Counted from the first letter of the stretch, positions 6,003 through 13,291 are shown. The stretch: DNA of 17,943 nucleotides from Lachnospiraceae bacterium (GCA_004556565.1 SFGN01000055.1:1-17943); one strand, 5' to 3'. Translations and numbers: made by a program. Notes: generated by a model not told the origin, from the sequence alone.

Positions 6003-6368
6003 ATGAAAAAGTTATGGGCAGTTCTCCTTTGCTTTGTACTTCTCTTTGCTATGACTGCGTGCGGAAACAGTGCTCCGGCTGCAAGCTCAGAGAAGCAGGA
6101 TGCAGAGAATGAGGGATTCACTTTTGGAGATGGAGAAAAGCCAACAGCCAGACCGGGAAATAATCTCTATGTGGTCAATTGTGATTGGACGATCAGCCAT
6201 GTAGGATGGGCTGGCCATATGGCTTTTCAATCAGCAAAGCGTATCGGTGAGCAGGAGCTGATTCGAGTAGATTATGAAAAATATCTCCTGGGGGAAGAGG
6301 AGTATTTAATCACTGGAAGAAAATTCTTCCTGCCAGAATTCTATCACCTTAATTTCTTCTGGTGTTGA
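6003..6368 (+). pseudogene. truncated/chimeric lipoprotein, 121 aa frame
   Basis: An intact lipoprotein signal (MKKLWAVLLCFVLLFAMTAC; lipobox MTAC) follows a good AGGGAGG site. The mature start has the usual Ser/Ala/Glu linker. After about residue 38 the text changes to FTFGDGEKPTARPGNNLYVV and onward to GWAGHMAFQSAKRIGEQEL, which I do not recognise and which does not look like the flavodoxin or cyclophilin domain expected in such operons. The last 20 residues are simply the antisense of the XRE gene end (from 6306). The gene therefore looks assembled from two breaks: lipoprotein start, then foreign text, then antisense. A made but non-native protein cannot be excluded. Confidence 0.6.
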
Positions 6369-6704
6369 TGGTACGGGGATCGATAAATACTCCGGAGCAA
6401 TTTCAAGCACATCAGCAAGCTTGCGAATCAATTCGGGCTTGGGGGTGCGTGAATCATTTTCGTGCTGTGCAATGCGGACATCAGCACTGGCTGGGGAAAA
6501 TCCCATCTGCTGTCCGAGCTGTTTCATCTCAGTAGGGGTATTCCCTACTGAGATGAGCCTCCGGCGGATGGCAGAGCTGCACATAAGAAGGTAACTTCGT
6601 TGCTATGCAGCTCGCCCGCGAATCCTCTTCGAGATTCACGATTTTAATGCCATTCCGTGTTTCAGACGGAGATATTTGATTCGTGTTCCGATGGTGATTA
6701 TGAT
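6306..6704 (-). pseudogene. XRE-family regulator of an ICE, interrupted by a 120-bp insert
   Basis: Two minus-strand pieces form one HTH protein. Bases 6704-6642 give ITIGTRIKYLRLKHGMALK, and 6521-6306 give QLGQQMGFSPASADVRIAQH and the rest, with the ADVRIAQ...RTPK pattern of an ICE regulator family. Joined, they read GMALKQLGQQMGF, the expected helix 1-turn-helix 2. Between them lie 120 bases with an in-frame TGA immediately after LKS. The gene also lacks ATG, GTG or TTG: AGGAGG (6717-6712) is followed seven bases later by ATC. A shorter ORF from 6584 uses insert sequence as its N-terminus and would lack helix 1. Confidence 0.75.
6522..6641. mobile_element. 120-bp three-hairpin insertion element
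   Basis: The sequence that breaks the XRE gene holds three successive hairpins: a perfect 13-bp stem CATCTCAGTAGGG/CCCTACTGAGATG with a 5-base loop (6525-6555); a bulged stem GAGCTGCA/TGCAGCTC (6574-6613) with an inner GAAG-GTAA-CTTC; and GAATC/GATTC (6620-6637), extended by CG pairs. Its edges are flanked by AAA on both sides (minus strand), compatible with a 3-bp target duplication, although AAA is too simple to prove it. It has no ORF. It is a non-autonomous repeat of unknown family. Confidence 0.6.
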
Positions 6705-7078
6705 AATATGTCCTCCTGTGTTTTTGGTGATGGCTCTTTCTCCGGAACATTTATGCCGGCTTCACGGATCATAGCATCAAAATTATGTTCAATCACCTGC
6801 AGGGTCTTCTGTTGTTTTTGGAGATCCTGCTTTTCTTTTTTGGCAGAGGCAAGTTCTTCTTCCAGTTCCAGCTGCTGTCGCTGCAGCTTTTCGGCAGACG
6901 GAAGTTTGTGAATGCCAAGCTCAGCCAGTTCTTTTAAAGTGGCATCATGCAGATGATATTCTGCCTGATGTTGTTTGCGGTAGAGTGATTTGCCCGGAGC
7001 ATCCTTCTCAGCACGAACCACATCACGACATGCACGATAGACTTCACAGTGCTTCTTAATAATCTTTTTTAGATACAT
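6698..7078 (-). pseudogene. C-terminal fragment of an ICE relaxase
   Basis: About 125 codons on the minus strand match the tail of MobA/MobL-type relaxases of Clostridial ICEs: the SLYRKQHQAEYHLHDATLKE segment (equivalent to YRxQHxTELxLWDAA), then KLPSAEKLQRQQLELEEEL, a long coiled coil and a final helix. The N-terminal nuclease with its metal-binding histidines and tyrosine is absent. The frame continues upstream to 7168 but that text looks non-coding, so homology probably starts near MYLKKIIKKHC. Its stop (6698-6700) overlaps the start region of the XRE gene, the usual order in an intact ICE. It cannot nick DNA. Confidence 0.65.
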
Positions 7079-7221
7079 TTTTGAACCTGCTCTGAAAAAA
7101 TGTCCGGATAGGGTAGATTTGGGCACAAAACCCGCCCGGAGACCATTTGGCTGTCGGGATTTTTGCACAGCTATTTATTGTAAACTGGCAGCATCAGAAA
7201 AGGAATCAAGGAGGACGGCAA

Positions 7222-7323
7222 ATGAAGGGATATGTTACAAGCAACGGATACATGGGATACATAGATGGCAAGTACATTTTATTTGCCAGCGATAAAGAAT
7301 ATTTCGAGTTCATGGAAGATTAA
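7222..7323 (+). CDS. small conserved ICE protein, 33 aa
   Basis: A short gene with a strong AAGGAGG seven bases before ATG. The product begins MKGYVTSNGYMGYIDGKYIL and ends in an acidic FEFMED. It resembles small aromatic proteins of Lachnospiraceae ICEs that I have seen only as hypothetical. Gly/Tyr-rich hairpin-like text suggests a small beta fold. It heads the run of HIRAN, PH, SSB and EF-hand genes. The stretch 7079-7221 holds no gene I can support. The hairpin GTCGCC-ACCGG-GGCGAC (7324-7340) right after the stop has no T-run. Confidence 0.6.
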   Translation: MKGYVTSNGYMGYIDGKYILFASDKEYFEFMED

Positions 7324-7397
7324 GTCGCCACCGGGGCGACCATGAATGAAAAGAAAAATTGTAAGATTATATCGATGTTTCAAGGGAGGAAAATTCA

Positions 7398-7733
7398 ATG
7401 GCAAAGATTTATTTCACACTGACAGGAACCAAATATTATCACGGCAATGAATTCCTGAAGCCGGGAATGAAGCTGAAACTTGAAAAAGAACCGGATAACA
7501 AGTTCGACAAAGAAGCCATCGTTGTAAAGATGGAAGGCCTAGGAGAGATCGGTCACGTAGCAAATAGCGCACACACGGTCATCGGTGAGAGCATGAGTGC
7601 AGGACGTATCTATGACAAGATCGACGATACAGCAAAGGCAAAGGTTGTTCTGGTAACACCGCATGGAACAATCTGCAGTTTGAGCAAGAAGAGTCTGATT
7701 AATAACAAATATATGAATGTGGAGGAAAACTAA
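7398..7733 (+). CDS. HIRAN domain protein, 111 aa
   Basis: The protein is almost entirely a HIRAN domain (about residues 3-100): FTLTGTKYYHGNEFLKPGMK, LEKEPDNKFDKEAIVVKMEG and GEIGHVANSAHTVIGESMSA. HIRAN domains bind the 3' ends of single-stranded DNA or damaged and stalled replication structures. Stand-alone bacterial forms are frequent on mobile elements. Start set by GGGAGG 8 bases upstream. A PH-domain gene begins two bases after its stop and an SSB follows, so a job in handling transferred single-stranded DNA is a reasonable inference. It is also a candidate accessory to the downstream helicase locus, but a terminator separates them. Confidence 0.85.
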   Translation: MAKIYFTLTGTKYYHGNEFLKPGMKLKLEKEPDNKFDKEAIVVKMEGLGEIGHVANSAHTVIGESMSAGRIYDKIDDTAKAKVVLVTPHGTICSLSKKSLINNKYMNVEEN

Positions 7734-7734
7734 A

Positions 7735-8127
7735 ATGGCAGGAGCAGTACATGGTGGAATTATCGGAGACGCAAACTTATTAAACCTGAAGGAGATCTCT
7801 ATCTCTGGTCTGAGAAAAGAAGTCGCAGGATTTCTCAAAAAAGATGAAACGATTGTCCAGGCATTTCAGACAGTCAGAGATCAGGTCGTATTTACAAACA
7901 AGAGAGTATTCGTAGTGAACGTGCAGGGAATTACTGGTAAAAAGGTTTCTTACTTCTCTTATCCATATTCCAAAGTTCAGTACTTCGGAATTGAGACTGC
8001 CGGCGTGTTAGACATCGATAGTGAGTTGGTACTGGTGTTCTCAAACGGAGCTCAGGTTCAGTTTGATTTCAAATCCAATGTCAATATTATGGAAATCTGT
8101 TCTAATATCTCTGACTACATTCTTTAA
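7735..8127 (+). CDS. bacterial PH-domain protein (bPH_1), 130 aa
   Basis: A bacterial pleckstrin-homology-like protein. Diagnostic text is KDETIVQAFQTVRDQVVFTN, KRVFVVNVQGITGKKVSYFS, YPYSKVQYFGIETAG and LDIDSELVLVFSNG, the full seven-strand pattern of the YvbH/YozO-type bPH_1 family. There is no membrane segment. GGAGG precedes ATG 7735, and the longer frame from 7717 would start inside that site. Family members form ring-like oligomers; their functions are mostly unknown. It lies between HIRAN and SSB genes and is translated from the same message. Confidence 0.85.
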   Translation: MAGAVHGGIIGDANLLNLKEISISGLRKEVAGFLKKDETIVQAFQTVRDQVVFTNKRVFVVNVQGITGKKVSYFSYPYSKVQYFGIETAGVLDIDSELVLVFSNGAQVQFDFKSNVNIMEICSNISDYIL

Positions 8128-8150
8128 TCGACGGGAGGAGCTGGAAGAAA

Positions 8151-8588
8151 ATGAACAAAGTAATTTTATTAGGAAGATTAACCCGTGATCCTGAAGTGAG
8201 ATATGGAATCGGAGAAAATGCAACTGCAGTTGCAAGATATACTATCGCAGTTGATCGTAGATTCAAAAGAGATGGCGAGCAGAACGCAGACTTCATTGGC
8301 TGTGTTGCCTTCGGGCGTAACGCAGAATTTGCAGAGAAGTATCTGCGCCAGGGAACAAAGATTGTATTGACCGGAAGAATTCAGACCGGCAGTTACACGA
8401 ATCGTGATGGCCAGAAAGTTTATACAACGGACATTGTTGTAGAAGAGCAGGAGTTTGCAGAAAGCAAAGCAGCAGCTGCAGGTAATAGTGGTCAGGGAAA
8501 TTACAGCAGATCATCAACAGCACATTCGGATGCAAATGAATTCATGACTATTCCGGATAACATCGATGATGAATTGCCATTTTCATAA
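8151..8588 (+). CDS. ssb: single-stranded DNA-binding protein, 145 aa
   Basis: A standard OB-fold SSB: MNKVILLGRLTRDPEVRYG at the N-terminus, AVDRRFKRDGEQNADFIGCV, AEKYLRQGTKIVLTGRIQTG and YTTDIVVEEQEF. A Ser/Asn/Gly-rich linker (about 108-130) leads to an acidic tail ending DDELPFS. The canonical tip ends in Phe; here one Ser follows, which could weaken partner docking. The length is short but normal for mobile-element SSBs. GGGAGGAG precedes the start. It sits in the ICE accessory run and probably coats transferred or replicating element DNA in the cytoplasm. Confidence 0.95.
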   Translation: MNKVILLGRLTRDPEVRYGIGENATAVARYTIAVDRRFKRDGEQNADFIGCVAFGRNAEFAEKYLRQGTKIVLTGRIQTGSYTNRDGQKVYTTDIVVEEQEFAESKAAAAGNSGQGNYSRSSTAHSDANEFMTIPDNIDDELPFS

Positions 8589-8609
8589 AGAGATTTGGGA
8601 GGATAAATT

Positions 8610-8861
8610 ATGTTTGGATTTGATAAGATGTTTGACTTTAACCGTGATGGACGTTTGGACACATTCGAGAGAGCTGCACAGTTTCAGTTCATGGATAATA
8701 TGATGAAGAGCGGAGAATCTGATTCGTTCGATAATGATGACGGGGAAGATGTCTTTGCTGAGGCAGGGCTTGATTACGATGAGTTAGAGTTTATGGATCC
8801 GGAAGAAAGAAGAGAAGTATTGGAAGATGCAGGACTTGACCCGGATGAGTTTGATTTTTAG
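8610..8861 (+). CDS. small acidic EF-hand protein, 83 aa
   Basis: The N-terminus contains one perfect 12-residue EF-hand loop, DFNRDGRLDTFE (residues 9-20): Asp, Asn, Asp, Gly, Leu, Asp and final Glu all in the canonical places. The rest is strongly acidic, with a duplicated-looking GLDYDELEFMD / GLDPDEFDF ending. A single loop suggests dimerisation or a partner with a second loop. The protein may bind Ca2+ or simply be a DNA-mimic-like acidic protein; neither is shown. It starts 21 bases after the SSB stop behind GGGAGG, and a terminator closes the unit. Confidence 0.75.
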   Translation: MFGFDKMFDFNRDGRLDTFERAAQFQFMDNMMKSGESDSFDNDDGEDVFAEAGLDYDELEFMDPEERREVLEDAGLDPDEFDF

Positions 8862-8881
8862 AAGAGAATATTAGTAATGTG

Positions 8882-8923
8882 AATAGCTGAGGCTGGAAAA
8901 ATAGTCTCGGCTATTATGTTTTT
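8882..8923 (+). terminator. intrinsic terminator after the EF-hand gene
   Basis: A 10-bp stem AATAGCTGAG/CTCGGCTATT (8882-8891 with 8906-8915, one G-U pair) is followed by ATG and five T residues (8919-8923). It separates the ICE accessory run from the defence-like operon. The rest of the 290-base gap 8862-9151 holds an isolated TTGACA (9005-9010) without a good -10 box, and the promoter listed below. Confidence 0.75.
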
Positions 8924-9065
8924 CGTGAAGTGGATAAAACTGAACAGGTGTTTATTGTTCATTGCGGGGTGCGAGTGTATCATTGTGGGAGTGCAGATAA
9001 ATGTTTGACAATAATAGAAAACTGTAGAAAATAACAAGATAGTTTTGAAAAATCGAAAGTTGCTT

Positions 9066-9094
9066 ATGACAAAAATTCATGTGTGGGTTATAAT
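9066..9094 (+). promoter_or_regulatory. sigma-A promoter of the defence-like operon
   Basis: ATGACA (9066-9071, five of six matching TTGACA) and a perfect TATAAT (9089-9094) are separated by exactly 17 bases. The first gene starts 57 bases downstream of the -10. All eight genes up to 16135 lie on this strand, with no gap larger than 60 bases and no terminator seen between them, so this may be the only promoter of the unit. Confidence 0.75.
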
Positions 9095-9151
9095 GATAAC
9101 AGAGATATTTTTGTTCCGTTTATAGTTTAAATCACGACATGAGGTATTAAT

Positions 9152-9364
9152 ATGAAGGTTTCATACAATGGACTCTGGAAACTTTTGATTGATCACGAAA
9201 TGAAAAAGATGGATTTGGTTGAAGAATTGGGAATCAGTACAAGTACACTTGCAAAGATGAGCAGAGGAGAACCTGTTTCTATGCAGATACTGGCAAAAAT
9301 CTGTGACAAACTGAATTGCGATTTTGGTGATTTGGTTTCTTATCAGACAACCGCGAAAAAGTAA
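9152..9364 (+). CDS. Cro-like XRE regulator of the defence locus, 70 aa
   Basis: A minimal HTH protein: YNGLWKLLIDHEMKKMDLVE, GISTSTLAKMSRGEPVSMQI and ICDKLNCDFGDLVS cover helices 1 to 5 of a Cro/C1-type domain. Proteins of this 65-75 aa type are frequent first genes of restriction and other defence loci in Clostridia. GAGG lies upstream with normal spacing. It probably represses the promoter at 9066-9094 and so holds down expression of the nuclease genes that follow; this is inferred from position. Confidence 0.88.
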   Translation: MKVSYNGLWKLLIDHEMKKMDLVEELGISTSTLAKMSRGEPVSMQILAKICDKLNCDFGDLVSYQTTAKK

Positions 9365-9412
9365 GAAGAGTTGATTTTGGAATAAGAGTTTGCATAGAAG
9401 GGAGCGACTAAA

Positions 9413-9733
9413 ATGATTAAAACTATTTCAGATGAATATGTGTATAAAAAAGAAGTTGATGGGTCGCTCTTTAATTATGGTTTTGCAATACCGATTGAGC
9501 ATCAGGTGGTATTCAGTCAAGTTGCTGGACGATTTATTCAACGGGGTGAATCCAAGGACGTAAATCTTTATCTTAATGGAAAGTCTTATAAGGCGAAGCT
9601 GAATAATAATCGAATTGATAAGAAGTTTGGTCCTCATGCAGATATTGTTCAGATACGATATACACAGAACAGTGATTTAGCACAAGCGCTTCGTGGTTGT
9701 TTTCAGAGAAGCTATGCATATATAAGTAAATGA
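9413..9733 (+). CDS. N-terminal recognition-like subunit of a split HNH nuclease, 106 aa
   Basis: The protein reads SLFNYGFAIPIEHQVVFSQV, RFIQRGESKDVNLYLNGKSY, HADIVQIRYTQNSDLAQALR and ends at a helix FQRSYAYI. The beta-rich text resembles the N-terminal module that precedes HNH domains in some restriction-type endonucleases, probably a DNA-binding domain. I do not see catalytic residues. GGGAGCG precedes the start. Its stop overlaps the next start as ATGA (9730-9733), so the two are made together. It may be a genuine subunit or the front half of a protein split by a frameshift. Confidence 0.6.
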   Translation: MIKTISDEYVYKKEVDGSLFNYGFAIPIEHQVVFSQVAGRFIQRGESKDVNLYLNGKSYKAKLNNNRIDKKFGPHADIVQIRYTQNSDLAQALRGCFQRSYAYISK

Positions 9734-10266
9734 AGCAATTGCAAGAAAAAGGATCAAAAAAGCATATTCCTCTTCCAGATGATTATAAGAAATATCTGGC
9801 AGTTTATACTACCGAGTATGATGATACTTATGTACTGGAAACAATCAGTTCTCTTGATATGGAAGTTTTACGTGACACTATTAGTGAAAGGTCAGAGCGG
9901 ATTATGGAAGCTCAGTTTAATTTCGATGTCAAAGATGATACTGCCGGTTTTAAAGAAAAAGAGCAGATTGTTAAAATCCGAAAGCTAAATAAGAAAATTG
10001 GAGATAATTTAAAGCGGCTCTACGGATACCGATGTCAAATCTGTGGACGCCGTATCGGTGAGGAATATGGCTCTCATGTGGTAGAAGCACATCACATAGA
10101 TTACTTTGTTAAAAGTCTGAACAACGATGCAAGTAATCAGATTATTGTGTGCCCGAATCATCACAGTATTATCCATGATGTGGATCCGGTGTTTGATAGA
10201 GGAAGATTATTATACATTTATTCAAACGGATTTGAGGAGAAACTGGTGTTGAATCAACATCTGTAG
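9730..10266 (+). CDS. HNH endonuclease, 178 aa
   Basis: The C-terminal half is an HNH (McrA-like) nuclease domain: YRCQICGRRIGEEYGSHVVE, AHHIDYF, then IIVCPNHHSIIHDVDP. The cysteine pairs CQIC and the later VCPNHH can form the structural zinc site, and AHH plus NHHS supply the catalytic His-Asn-His set. The first 90 residues are a helical region rich in Lys and Glu. It starts within the preceding stop by an ATGA overlap, and the helicase begins 10 bases after its stop. It probably cuts DNA selected or unwound by the helicase. The HNH call is firm; specificity is unknown. Confidence 0.88.
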   Translation: MKQLQEKGSKKHIPLPDDYKKYLAVYTTEYDDTYVLETISSLDMEVLRDTISERSERIMEAQFNFDVKDDTAGFKEKEQIVKIRKLNKKIGDNLKRLYGYRCQICGRRIGEEYGSHVVEAHHIDYFVKSLNNDASNQIIVCPNHHSIIHDVDPVFDRGRLLYIYSNGFEEKLVLNQHL

Positions 10267-10276
10267 GAGGCATTCT

Positions 10277-13200
10277 ATGAATCAGGAAATATATGAAAAC
10301 CTTAGGATGGGTTTTGAAACTGCATATATCGACAGCAGGATTTCTTCAAATCTTGCTTTTAAGCCACAATTTGTCTCAAATAATCATCAGGAAGGAAAAA
10401 AGGTGATATCCTCAATCGAGGATGAACTTTTGTCTTGCGATAAGTTTCAGATTAGTGTGGCATTTATTACGATGAGCGGCATTACTCCGCTTCTTCAGAC
10501 ATTAAAGGAACTGGAGGAGAAAAATATTCCAGGAGAAATACTGACGACAAATTATCTTTCCTTTAGTGAACCCAGAGCGTTAAAGAAGCTGCAAGAACTT
10601 AAAAATATTCAGTTAAAAATGTACGATGTGGATGCTGCAGACGAAGGATTTCATACAAAGGGATATATTTTCAAAAATAGAGAAATATATCGAATCATTA
10701 TTGGCAGTTCCAATATTACGAGTGCGGCACTCACAAGCAACAAAGAGTGGAATACAAAAATCGTATCTGCAGAACAGGGAGAAATAGCGGAGCAGATTTT
10801 GTCAGAATACAAGCAGCTTTGGAATTCACAATATGCCCTGGATTATGAGGATTTTATTGAGAATTATGTCCAGCAGTATGAAATCGTAAAGCATCAAAGA
10901 GATACTGCCAAAGATGAAGGGATTACTTCTCTTGAAAAATATAAACTTCAACCAAATTCGATGCAGGTGGGTTTTATCACTAACTTGAAAAAAATCCTGG
11001 CATTAGGAGAGAAACGCGCGCTTTTAATCTCGGCAACAGGTACAGGAAAAACCTATGCGTCTGCATTTGCCATGCGTGAGCTGGGATTTAAGAGAGTGTT
11101 GTTTTTGGTACATAGAAACCAGCTAGCAAAACAGGCGAAACGCTCTTACGAAAAAGTATTTAATAAGAAAGTTACTATGGGTATCGTAGGTGCGGGAAAT
11201 CATGATTACGGTGCTGATTATGTGTTTGCAACCAGAGATACTTTATGGAGAGAAGAACATCTGTACCATTATAATCCAACGGATTTTGATTGCATTATCC
11301 TGGATGAAGCACATCATTCTGCTGCAGATACTTACCAGCGAATCATGAACTATTTTACACCAAAGCTATGGCTTGGTATGACTGCGACTCCGGATAAGCG
11401 AGATGACAATATAGAAGGTCGAAACATCTATGAAATCTTTCATTATCAGATTGCTTATGAGATTCGTCTGCAGCAGGCTATGGAAGAAAATATGTTGTGC
11501 CCATTTCATTACTTTGGTATTAGTGATTTATCCATGATTGGTGATGGGAAAGGCAGGAATAAGACAATTACAACAGAAGATTTCAATCTTCTTACCAGTG
11601 ATGAACGAGTAAAACATATCATAGAGCAGGCAAATTATTTTGGGTACAGTGGGGATCGGGTAAAGGGATTGATTTTCTGCAGCCGTATCGCAGAATCAAG
11701 AGAATTGTCGGACAAGTTCAATAAGATGATCAATCCGGATACTGGGAAGTATTTCAGAACTATTGCTTTAAATGGAGATGCCGATGAATATGAGCGGGCA
11801 GAATCATTTGAACGGTTGGCGATGGATGAAGCGGATGCCACAGACGATATTCAGCCGTTGGATTATATTTTTTCTGTTGAGATTTTGAATGAGGGTGTGG
11901 ATATTATTGAGGTAAATCAGGTGATTATGCTTCGGCCAACCCAGTCTCCGATTGTCTTTATACAGCAGCTCGGCCGTGGGCTTCGTAAGGCGGTTGGGAA
12001 AGAATTTGTTGTGATTTTAGATTTTATTGGAAATTATGAGAAAAACTTTATGATTCCGATTGCCCTTTCTGGTGACCGTACATATAATCCGGATACAATT
12101 CGGAAGTACGTGATTAGTGGGAATAGTACGATACCGGGAGCGTCTACTGTTCATTTTGATGCAGTGGCGAAGGAAAAAATCTTCCGATCCATTGATAAGA
12201 TTCGTGGAATGAAAGCAATCATTAAAGATAGTTATATATCATTAAAAAACAGATTGGGAAGAGTTCCATATCTCATGGATTTTTACGAAAATGGAGAGAT
12301 CGATCCACTTGTAATTATCAGAGAGTATAAAACTTATCAGGATTTTTTAGTTTCGGTTGAAAATGAATGCCATAGAGAAAAGATTACGGATCAGGAGAAG
12401 CTCACATTAGAGTATTTATCCAAAACGGTTCTCAGTGGAGTTAGACCATATGAATTAGAGATATTAAAACGCTTATTTCATTCAGATCTGATTTCATTGC
12501 CAGAATTAACAAATGAGTTGAAAAATACCTATTTGCATTCTTTTGATGAAGCCTCCCTTGAAAATGCGATTCAAGTATTAGAGGGACGTTTTGTCAGCAA
12601 AGAAGCAGAGTATCAAAAATACAAGAAAATAGATATTATTGGTGACCATGACGCAAAGTTTATCCGTAGAATGGTGAGTTATGCCAAAAGGCTCCAGCAC
12701 AGTGAATTTTATAAACAGATGGATGATCTGATTCGTGTTGGACTTAGGAGATATCAGGATAAGTTTGGTAAGAATCAGGCTGCAGATAGTCCTTTTGTAC
12801 TTTATGAAAAGTATTCCAGAAGAGATGTCAGTTTGCTGATGAACTGTGGGCGGGACCTTTCATCCATCATGTATGGAATGAAACGTATTGGAGATGATGT
12901 TTTTATTTTCATTACTTATCATAAGGTGGGAGCAGAGAGTGAAGAATTACAGTATGCAGAAGGTAAACCGGATTATGCGGATGCATTTACGGATAGTATG
13001 ATCTTTCGATGGGATTCTCAGATTGGTAAGGGACCGGAAAGCAGCTATATGCAAGATGTTATGGGAGCGAAGAGGAAACATTTAATGGTCAAAAAAAGTG
13101 ATGCGGAAACAAGCTTTTACTATATGGGAACTTGTGACATCATATCAGCAGTAGGGGATAAAAAGATGGATAACAACGGAAAGATGAAGGACATCACGAA

Positions 13201-13291
13201 GGTTACCATGAAAATGCATCAACCAGTCAGAGAAGACCTGTTGAAGTATTTGGAGAGCAATCTGTTAGATGAGGAGGGCAAAGCTGTATGA
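10277..13291 (+). CDS. PLD domain - SF2 helicase - DUF3427 protein, 1004 aa
   Basis: Three parts. Residues about 30-195 are a phospholipase D-like nuclease module with HTK (H126, K128) and GSSN (143-146), one HKD-type half-site, so a dimer may be needed. Residues about 225-590 are an SF2 helicase: Walker A SATGTGKT (252-259), DEAH (343-346), GMTATP (367-372) and QQLGRGLR (563-570). The remainder is the DUF3427 region, ending near SFYYMGTCDI. This architecture is widespread in bacteria and often sits with a NUDIX gene. GGAGG lies seven bases before ATG. It is the motor and likely effector of this locus. DNA translocation with cleavage is inferred from the domains; antiphage action is inferred from context. 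Confidence 0.93.
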   Translation: MNQEIYENLRMGFETAYIDSRISSNLAFKPQFVSNNHQEGKKVISSIEDELLSCDKFQISVAFITMSGITPLLQTLKELEEKNIPGEILTTNYLSFSEPRALKKLQELKNIQLKMYDVDAADEGFHTKGYIFKNREIYRIIIGSSNITSAALTSNKEWNTKIVSAEQGEIAEQILSEYKQLWNSQYALDYEDFIENYVQQYEIVKHQRDTAKDEGITSLEKYKLQPNSMQVGFITNLKKILALGEKRALLISATGTGKTYASAFAMRELGFKRVLFLVHRNQLAKQAKRSYEKVFNKKVTMGIVGAGNHDYGADYVFATRDTLWREEHLYHYNPTDFDCIILDEAHHSAADTYQRIMNYFTPKLWLGMTATPDKRDDNIEGRNIYEIFHYQIAYEIRLQQAMEENMLCPFHYFGISDLSMIGDGKGRNKTITTEDFNLLTSDERVKHIIEQANYFGYSGDRVKGLIFCSRIAESRELSDKFNKMINPDTGKYFRTIALNGDADEYERAESFERLAMDEADATDDIQPLDYIFSVEILNEGVDIIEVNQVIMLRPTQSPIVFIQQLGRGLRKAVGKEFVVILDFIGNYEKNFMIPIALSGDRTYNPDTIRKYVISGNSTIPGASTVHFDAVAKEKIFRSIDKIRGMKAIIKDSYISLKNRLGRVPYLMDFYENGEIDPLVIIREYKTYQDFLVSVENECHREKITDQEKLTLEYLSKTVLSGVRPYELEILKRLFHSDLISLPELTNELKNTYLHSFDEASLENAIQVLEGRFVSKEAEYQKYKKIDIIGDHDAKFIRRMVSYAKRLQHSEFYKQMDDLIRVGLRRYQDKFGKNQAADSPFVLYEKYSRRDVSLLMNCGRDLSSIMYGMKRIGDDVFIFITYHKVGAESEELQYAEGKPDYADAFTDSMIFRWDSQIGKGPESSYMQDVMGAKRKHLMVKKSDAETSFYYMGTCDIISAVGDKKMDNNGKMKDITKVTMKMHQPVREDLLKYLESNLLDEEGKAV

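Noticed and set aside
6657..6911. Serine-rich plus-strand open frame
   Set aside because: Its low-complexity Ser/Cys text is the antisense of the Glu/Lys-rich relaxase coiled coil.
7131..7166. CCCG...CGGG stem followed by T residues as a plus-strand terminator
   Set aside because: The stem is badly mismatched and no plus-strand gene precedes it.
7324..7340. Hairpin GTCGCC/GGCGAC as terminator
   Set aside because: There is no T-run after the stem, and the HIRAN gene is likely read through from upstream.
10277..13291. DISARM, BREX, Gabija or Hachiman component
   Set aside because: The PLD-helicase-DUF3427 architecture and its neighbours do not match the gene sets of these systems as I know them.
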